DNA of 64,000 nucleotides from Argopecten irradians (lineage: Eukaryota; Mollusca; Bivalvia; Pectinida; Pectinidae), in NCBI RefSeq assembly GCF_041381155.1, contig NC_091141.1:28021828-28085827 (forward strand), read 5' to 3'. The notes beneath the pieces were generated by a model. That model was not told where the DNA came from. It ran no database searches and worked only from the letters and a program-made list of their open reading frames with translations. Positions 60,761 to 64,000 of this stretch are shown here, in pieces (within the stretch, counting starts at the first letter, position 1; each line of letters begins with the position of its first letter). The position numbers and the translations under genes are program-made.

Positions 60761-62810
60761 ATTTGCTGAAACTGGAAACGATATCTTTTCTAACCGACAA
60801 ATGACTTCCACAGTAGTATTTCTCTTTTTTATATAACTCAACAAATAAACTCTTTTGAAGATACCAAGGAGTGTCCTTTACGAAAAAAAATTAGAGTCAC
60901 TTTGAAAAATAAAAGAAGTTCTTTTCTCGTTTAACCGCTATAAATATAAGATATATAGGCGTTAGTAGTCAAGTTAGAACGAGATAAAAACGAATTATCT
61001 GGTTTTAGCACGTTAGTTGTCTGTTTTTAACGAGAAAATTACGAGTTAACCATCTATTTAAAATGAGATAAATAACGTGTTAAAACGAACGAGATGTGTA
61101 AAATTCCACCATTATACCGTGGAAACATCCAGTTGCCGACCCGGGTACAGCATCAGTAATATCATGTGATTAATGTTACGTCATGAGCAGACATAAAAGC
61201 AGCCTCCCAGCGGACGCTTTAATCATATGTTGGAATACGAGATATACGATATATCGTTTGCTGATTCTGATCTCTACATTGAATGATTTCAGCGCGAACG
61301 CTGGGACACTCTAATTCCTACCCCGTCGGTTTTGTTTCATTAGTTTTAACTTAATACATCTGAACATTGTGATATAACTTTCAAAATTTTTGAAGTTGTC
61401 AAGTGACCGCCAGAGGGGATTATTATTAACACAACTAATTATTAATTGGATCACGTAAGGTAAGCTTGATACTATTATAATTGTTAAAAATACAATATAT
61501 TTGAATAGTTGACAATTCTAGAAATGAATGTCAATCATGTTTGACCATATCATGTATGCTACATTGTCTGAACTATATGTTGAAACAGATAACTGTAAGA
61601 TAATTAAGGGCATGTTCTTTAACTTTAGAAATGTGTCATCGTGACCCATTGTTGAAGGGTTTCAAATTCGTCGCGTTTTTGAGTCATTTATATGTCAACA
61701 AAACCACGATTAATGATACTCATCAAACATTTCTATTTCGTTTCCATATTTTAAAATGAACAGCTTTCGGATTAAACAAGATTGTGATAATTAACGTTGT
61801 TTATTTCCGATTTCATATGAAATTGACGGTGTTTCCTTCGCTAAATATACGCTATGCAGATCTTATCACCAGCAATCCTGACCATTTTCAATGTTTCTCT
61901 TGTTCCTCTGACTTTTTCATGCTGTACTTTCTACAAATTTGTTTCATACTGAATATTCTACGAATTGCATTTCGTGAATGAGTTAATCAATAAAAAACGA
62001 CATCGTATACTATTATAATTTCAATAGATGAACATTTATTGACGTTTGGTGTCTTTAACAGTAAACTTCAATGAGATTATTACTATGAAATGACAACATT
62101 TCAACTCTAGACACCAACTTGTATACAGCAAAAATATACAACATAGCTAATGTAACGGATACAGGGGATCCCAATGAAATGACCTTAGCTCTTAACAAGT
62201 CCTTAATCCTATAGACACAAGACGTGTATAATGTAGACTCCAAAAATATACATTCACAAACCTAGCTAAAAAACTGAAAGTAGAATGGAAATATATATTA
62301 TATAAATATATGTATCCAATCTACTTTCAGTTTCCTGCTTAAATAATGTATTGGAAGAGGCTCTTAACCCAATTAACCAACCAACAACCTAACATCCTTA
62401 ATTATTAATATTATGTTTTTTTGTATATACCACATTGTTGTTTTTAGTTGCAAATGATTTAATTTTGGTTATCCTTAGAAGATATTTTAACTTTCCAATA
62501 AATGACTTCAACACAGTCTTGATGTAATATACAAAAATTACGTAAGCCTATATAGGCGTCACTCTGGAAAATCAAATGATTTTTTTCTCCTTAAAATATG
62601 CGTTGTTAATCTCGTTAAAACAAGGAAATTATCTCGTTTTAACGCGATGATTTATCTCGTTTTAACCCGTTAGTTACATATATGTATATCGTTTCAATGC
62701 GTTAATGACATCGTTTAAATGAGTAAGTTATCTAGTTCAAACAAGATAACCAACGCGTTAAAACGAGATATCTAAATAGTTAAACTTGTTAATATAAGAA
62801 AAGTATCGCG
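60761..62810 (+). repeat. Higher-order unit, copy 3 (partial)
   Basis: Its minisatellite is contracted to a short remnant (60920-61096). Monomer 1 is otherwise complete but slightly more diverged than copies 1 and 2 are from each other. Homology ends abruptly after AAGTATCGCG at 62810. Confidence 0.8.
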
Positions 62811-63012
62811 GGAGTGGTTATTTGTAAATATCTTCTCACTCCTGTCCAATTTGGAAATCCACGAAATCTCAGGAATCTATTTCATATATGCACACTGTTG
62901 AGTAATTTACCAACTATATATGTGTATCTATACTAAGTAGCCTTCAATTTTGAATATACGATAAGCTATATTAGCTAATAATTATTAACACAACAATATA
63001 CTACCTGCATGT

Positions 63013-63610
63013 GGTTGCCAATATTTATTATACCCATTCATCTGATAGTTCATATATGATACCTATTTATGAGAAAAATATTGTGAAACCGTTCAGAGTA
63101 TCAACTTACTTGAAACTTCACTTAATTCTCAAATGGCGTTTTCTTTTGTATTTTTTTTTTTTTTTTTTTTTTTTATTATTATTATTGTTGTTGTATAGTA
63201 TCTTTTCTCATGCACCTCGCATTTATATACGTTTTGGTACACAGGGACCTGTATGTTTAAATAGTTGTTATCATTAACCTATATTTTGTTCTTTGGGGAA
63301 AATATATATATATATATATATTAGTGAAAACGTTAGCGAAAAGGAATGCTGTGTTGATATTTTTTTCTAATATATATATTAGTGTATATGGATGTGATTG
63401 TCAATATTTTTATACCCATTCATCTGATAGCTTATGAATTATATCGACTTATCAGAAAAATATTGTGAAACTATTCAGAGTATCAACTTACTTGAAACCC
63501 ACTTAATTTCTAAAATGGCAGTTTCCTATGTATATATTTTGTTGTTGTTGTTTATTCACGTGTTCTTACACAGGGATGGTTAAAAAATTGTTATCATCTA
63601 ACAATATTTT
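63013..63610 (+). repeat. Diverged direct duplication with AT microsatellites
   Basis: TATACCCATTCATCTGATAG and onward, including AAATATTGTGAAAC and TTCAGAGTATCAACTTACTT, occurs at about 63013-63150 and again at about 63396-63540. Between them are a T24 run (63151-63174), ATT/GTT repeats and a (TA)n run near 63303-63321. Confidence 0.8.
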
Positions 63611-63881
63611 GGTCATTGAAAAAAATATCTGTCCAAATATATATGTATAATTCAAAAATAAAATGACAACTTAGCCTATATATGAGGCCAGTTTCACGAT
63701 AGCGGAAACTAGTGTTCTAGATCCGAGTCGATATTTAGTTAGACCCTGTGTACCAAAGCGTCCCAAGCACCCGGACTATGATGAGTCAGTTTCCGGTTGG
63801 ATTATTTACATGTGTTTCTCTGATAACCATGAATGTAAGTGTGTGAATGTGTTGTTTTATTATAGTATCTGCGTTGAAGTC

Positions 63882-63964
63882 ATGACTAAGTGGATCCAAA
63901 TAATCTGCATAATTCTGTGGAGCTGGGTGATCGGTAGTTTCTACTATGCATTCCTCAATGATGG
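63882..63964 (+). CDS. Candidate signal-peptide exon at the window edge (partial gene)
   Basis: ATG at 63882 opens MTKWIQIICIILWSWVIGSF then YYAFLND: a short basic start and a hydrophobic stretch like a signal peptide or membrane anchor. It ends GATGG|GTAATA at 63964/63965, a weak donor, before an in-frame TAA. An acceptor-like TTTTATTATAG lies at 63855-63865. An alternative upstream frame (ATG 63778, MMSQFPVGLFTCVSLITMN, donor AAT|GTAAGT at 63834/63835) is also possible, but both cannot be joined by the 31-base gap. The product is unknown and chance is not excluded. Confidence 0.25.
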
Positions 63965-64000
63965 GTAATATTAGATATATTCTTGCAAATCTTCTTTTGA

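Larger units (their letters stand above)
50620..62810 (+). repeat. Higher-order tandem repeat array, two full and one partial copy
   Basis: The same landmark (AATGACTTCCACAG or a close variant) recurs at 50741, 53223, 54461, 55541, 57939, 59177, 60799 and 62501, giving intervals 2482, 1238, 1080, 2398, 1238, 1622 and 1702. A second landmark, GACGTTTGGTGTCTTTAACA, recurs at 52775, 54159, 55140, 57490, 58873, 60399 and 62041. Thus three diverged monomer types repeat as one larger unit. Over 51760-54800 copies 1 and 2 are offset by about 4714-4715 bases and are nearly identical; copy 3 is slightly more diverged and stops at 62810. No long open frame is conserved. Confidence 0.9.

Noticed and set aside
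63011..63277. 88-codon open frame with a poly-Phe/Leu run
   Set aside because: Arises from a T24 tract and ATT/GTT microsatellite.

Overview
This is a window of an AT-rich, intron-rich animal genome with very low coding density. The evidence for a eukaryote is spliced genes with GT-AG introns, a nuclear hormone receptor, a non-LTR retrotransposon, tRNA-derived SINE-like sequence, many small inverted-repeat elements and minisatellites. A farnesoic-acid-O-methyltransferase-type (FAMeT) domain gene, a lineage-divergent NR1-type receptor and the style of the repeats suggest a lophotrochozoan, most likely a bivalve mollusc. That placement is an inference.

Layout. 0-10 kb: no gene seen; inverted-repeat transposable elements, one with a clean 8-bp target duplication (49-955) and one nested inside another repeat (1743-3329), plus minisatellites and local duplications. 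10-28.8 kb: gene-poor DNA that I interpret as the 5' region of the nuclear receptor gene. It contains two short candidate first coding exons (10656-10680 and 17493-17532, the second with a TATA box) whose splice phase fits the receptor's first certain exon. It also holds several MITEs, a SINE and a 1-kb repeat. 28.86-33.55 kb (+): a complete six-exon nuclear receptor gene of about 445 residues, with an intact DNA-binding domain (P-box CEACKG), an NR1-like ligand-binding domain and an AF-2-like C-terminus. 37.0-38.0 kb (-): a two-exon gene for a secreted 186-residue protein with six clustered cysteines. 39.5-40.7 kb (-): two exons of a FAMeT-domain gene with an in-frame stop inside the first domain and a stop at the conserved tryptophan of the second, so probably a pseudogene. 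42-46.8 kb (-): a decayed, 5'-truncated I/Nimb-like LINE (RT, RNase H, CCHC finger) with a MITE inserted in its RNase H region. 47.5-50.4 kb: degenerate tandem repeats. 50.6-62.8 kb: a higher-order tandem array of two full copies (about 4.8 and 5.3 kb) and one partial copy, each built from three diverged monomers. It carries conserved GTTAAAACGAGATA minisatellites, a conserved TTACGTCA/TAAAAG promoter-like block, a splice-donor-like site and AATAAA signals. 62.8-64 kb: duplicated AT-rich DNA and a candidate signal-peptide exon at the edge.

The genes show no evident functional linkage. The receptor would be a nuclear transcription factor, the 37-kb gene an extracellular peptide, and the FAMeT locus an apparent relic. 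The most unusual parts are the higher-order array, the phase-compatible alternative first exons of the receptor, and a 3' splice site whose surrounding 60-65 bp has been copied repeatedly just upstream of receptor exon 4. All exon boundaries come from reading splice consensus and frame by eye; no transcript or database comparison was possible.
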